This document shows, in pieces, positions 4,029 to 5,345 of a stretch of 5,345 nt of DNA. How positions within the stretch are numbered: position 1 is the first letter of the stretch; each line of letters starts with the position of its first letter. Both the position numbers and the translations under genes were made by a program. Under the pieces are notes generated by a model that was not told where the DNA came from, ran no database searches, and saw only the letters and a list, made by a program, of their open reading frames with translations. The DNA is taken from positions 1-5,345 of the forward strand of contig JAVBKZ010000092.1 of assembly GCA_031553755.1 (NCBI GenBank). Reading direction: 5' to 3'. The stretch comes from JAIRVZ01 sp031553755 (GTDB lineage Bacteria; Bacteroidota; Bacteroidia; Bacteroidales; Azobacteroidaceae).

Positions 4029-5345
4029 ATGAATAAAAAATTTAGAAACTTATTGAAACAAATTTTAATTATTGGAATTTGTATTCCTTTTTTCTCATGC
4101 GCAGAAGCGCAATCTCAATCAAACAAAAATCCATTGCTTGTACCTGTAATCAAATCAGGAATAGCCAAACTATCCGGTAAAATTATTAATCCTGTTCAGG
4201 AAATTTCATCATTGACTCTTCGGTTTCAAAATCTGATAACAGCGGAAGAAAGTATTGTTGAAACCAATGTAAATGCAGATGGCGGTTTTAATTTTAGAGT
4301 ACCCATCGAATGCTCTGTCGTTTTGGCTTCAATTGTAGTTCCTGGATATGGCGGTGTTTTAGTAACCTTATCTACTGATCAAGAAACCAATATAGAGCTT
4401 AAAATTGATAATCATAAAGTGTTGGAAATTAGAGAAAATGGAGATGCTTTTCTGACAAAAACAGATAAAGATAATTATGGAAATGTGATTAGTAGATATA
4501 TGACTTATCATTATGAACAGAAACCAATCCATAAAATGCCTCCATCAGAATATGCGCAAATTGAAATGGAAATAATGAAAAAGAGGATAGATTATGCATT
4601 CGAAGGATCAAAATTATCAGATATGGGGCAAAATTTTGTATTAAATGAATGCAGGCTTTATCATCTAAGTGGAAGACTTTTAAGTTATAAAGGAGCAACG
4701 GAGCTTTCATATTTGAATTTTGAAGGAGAAAGCAAGGCAAATGAATATGTTACTCAAGAACCAGATTCGAGTTATTATTCTTTTTTGAAATTTTTCAAAT
4801 TAGATAATAATCAATATTTATACAATAGTCAATGTTCAAAAGTAATACAACGATTGCTTTCGGCAAAAGGATTGAATATTCCACCTATTTCAGATATTTC
4901 AATTGATAAATGGATGGTTGATGTCAAAATGAAATTATCAGATTTAGTAGGTTTTGATACCGGACAATTTTATGATTTATTGGCCGCGAATGCCTATTCC
5001 AAACAGTTTAATGACTCATTAACTCCACTATCAGAAAAACAAAAGGAAAATATAATTGCTTATTGGGGAGATAATGGTGAAATAACAAAAATTCTTTCGA
5101 AAAAAAATGAAGAAATAATCCAACTTGCAAAAGGAAAAAGTGACTTGGTTGTCAATCAAACGCCGGATGTTGCAAAAGAAAAATTGATGGACGCTATCAT
5201 TTCCAAATATAAAGGCAAAACAGTTGTTGTTGATTTTTGGGCTACATGGTGCCTTCCTTGTCTATCAAACATGAAGGAACTTATAGAGATTAAGAATGGT
5301 ATTTCAGAAAAAGATGTGGCATTTATTTATATTACTGGTGAATCT
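4029..5345 (+). CDS. TlpA-like thioredoxin lipoprotein (3' end outside window)
   Basis: The frame is open from ATG 4029 to the window edge (439 codons). Residues 1-24 are a lipoprotein-type signal, IPFFSC with Cys24 as the likely lipidated residue; cleavage after AEA is the alternative. Residues about 42-140 form a beta-rich domain (LSGKI...DGGFNFRV...VVPGYGG) like the N-terminal domains of Bacteroidota TlpA proteins. A long, probably helical middle region (about 150-380) has no recognised motif. The thioredoxin domain begins near 385: VVVDFWATWCLPC, with Cys408 and Cys411. The cis-Pro and C-terminus lie beyond the edge. CLPC again differs from the CGPC and CRPC of its neighbours. As a membrane-anchored oxidoreductase it would act in the periplasm or on the inner face of the outer membrane. 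It lies 98 nt after precursor 2, beyond a terminator, so co-regulation is uncertain. Confidence 0.85.
   Translation, partial: MNKKFRNLLKQILIIGICIPFFSCAEAQSQSNKNPLLVPVIKSGIAKLSGKIINPVQEISSLTLRFQNLITAEESIVETNVNADGGFNFRVPIECSVVLASIVVPGYGGVLVTLSTDQETNIELKIDNHKVLEIRENGDAFLTKTDKDNYGNVISRYMTYHYEQKPIHKMPPSEYAQIEMEIMKKRIDYAFEGSKLSDMGQNFVLNECRLYHLSGRLLSYKGATELSYLNFEGESKANEYVTQEPDSSYYSFLKFFKLDNNQYLYNSQCSKVIQRLLSAKGLNIPPISDISIDKWMVDVKMKLSDLVGFDTGQFYDLLAANAYSKQFNDSLTPLSEKQKENIIAYWGDNGEITKILSKKNEEIIQLAKGKSDLVVNQTPDVAKEKLMDAIISKYKGKTVVVDFWATWCLPCLSNMKELIEIKNGISEKDVAFIYITGES

Overview
The window is AT-rich DNA that reads as Bacteroidota, most likely Bacteroidales. The signs are periplasmic TlpA-type thioredoxins with Bacteroidota-style N-terminal domains, start codons preceded by A/T-rich stretches instead of Shine-Dalgarno sites, and peptide precursors whose leader matches the Bacteroidales 'GG' natural-product leader type. 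All genes found lie on the + strand. No RNA gene, CRISPR array, transposase or origin was recognised.

Layout: (1) 2-106 is the last 34 codons of a TlpA-like thioredoxin, closed by a perfect 14-bp hairpin terminator that overlaps its stop codon. (2) 191-520 encodes a small secreted protein with a TonB-plug-like motif. It overlaps by 4 bp (ATGA) a complete secreted TlpA/DUF4369 protein, 517-1632, which is a paralogue of the truncated first gene. (3) 1633-1737 holds a decayed C-terminal gene fragment resembling the end of a DsbA/VKOR-type thioredoxin. It is followed by a conserved untranslated leader and precursor peptide 1 (1832-2065). (4) 2079-2183 is a long inverted repeat plus T-tract. (5) 2189-3469 encodes a second, divergent TlpA-like protein (WCRPC). 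(6) 3484-3528 is a second, shorter copy of the same decayed C-terminus, followed by the same leader and precursor peptide 2 (3577-3930), then a hairpin terminator. (7) From 4029 to the window edge runs a TlpA-like lipoprotein (WCLPC), cut off at its thioredoxin domain.

The main theme is two double-glycine leader peptides alternating with several exported thioredoxin-fold proteins. The leaders are nearly identical, but the cores after GG are unrelated in sequence; each core carries exactly six cysteines. The simplest reading is a cassette for secreted, disulfide-rich peptides of RiPP or bacteriocin type. A C39-peptidase transporter would be expected to cut after GG, and the TlpA-like proteins could act on the disulfides in the periplasm. 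No transporter, modifying enzyme or immunity gene lies inside the window, so this is inference.

The two precursors sit in a repeated segment of about 215 bp (1699-1914 and 3490-3704) that includes the 3' end of a lost gene, an untranslated leader and the leader-peptide codons. In copy 2 the start codon used in copy 1 has become AAG, and a 1-nt difference brings an upstream ATG into frame, so precursor 2 would have a longer N-terminus.
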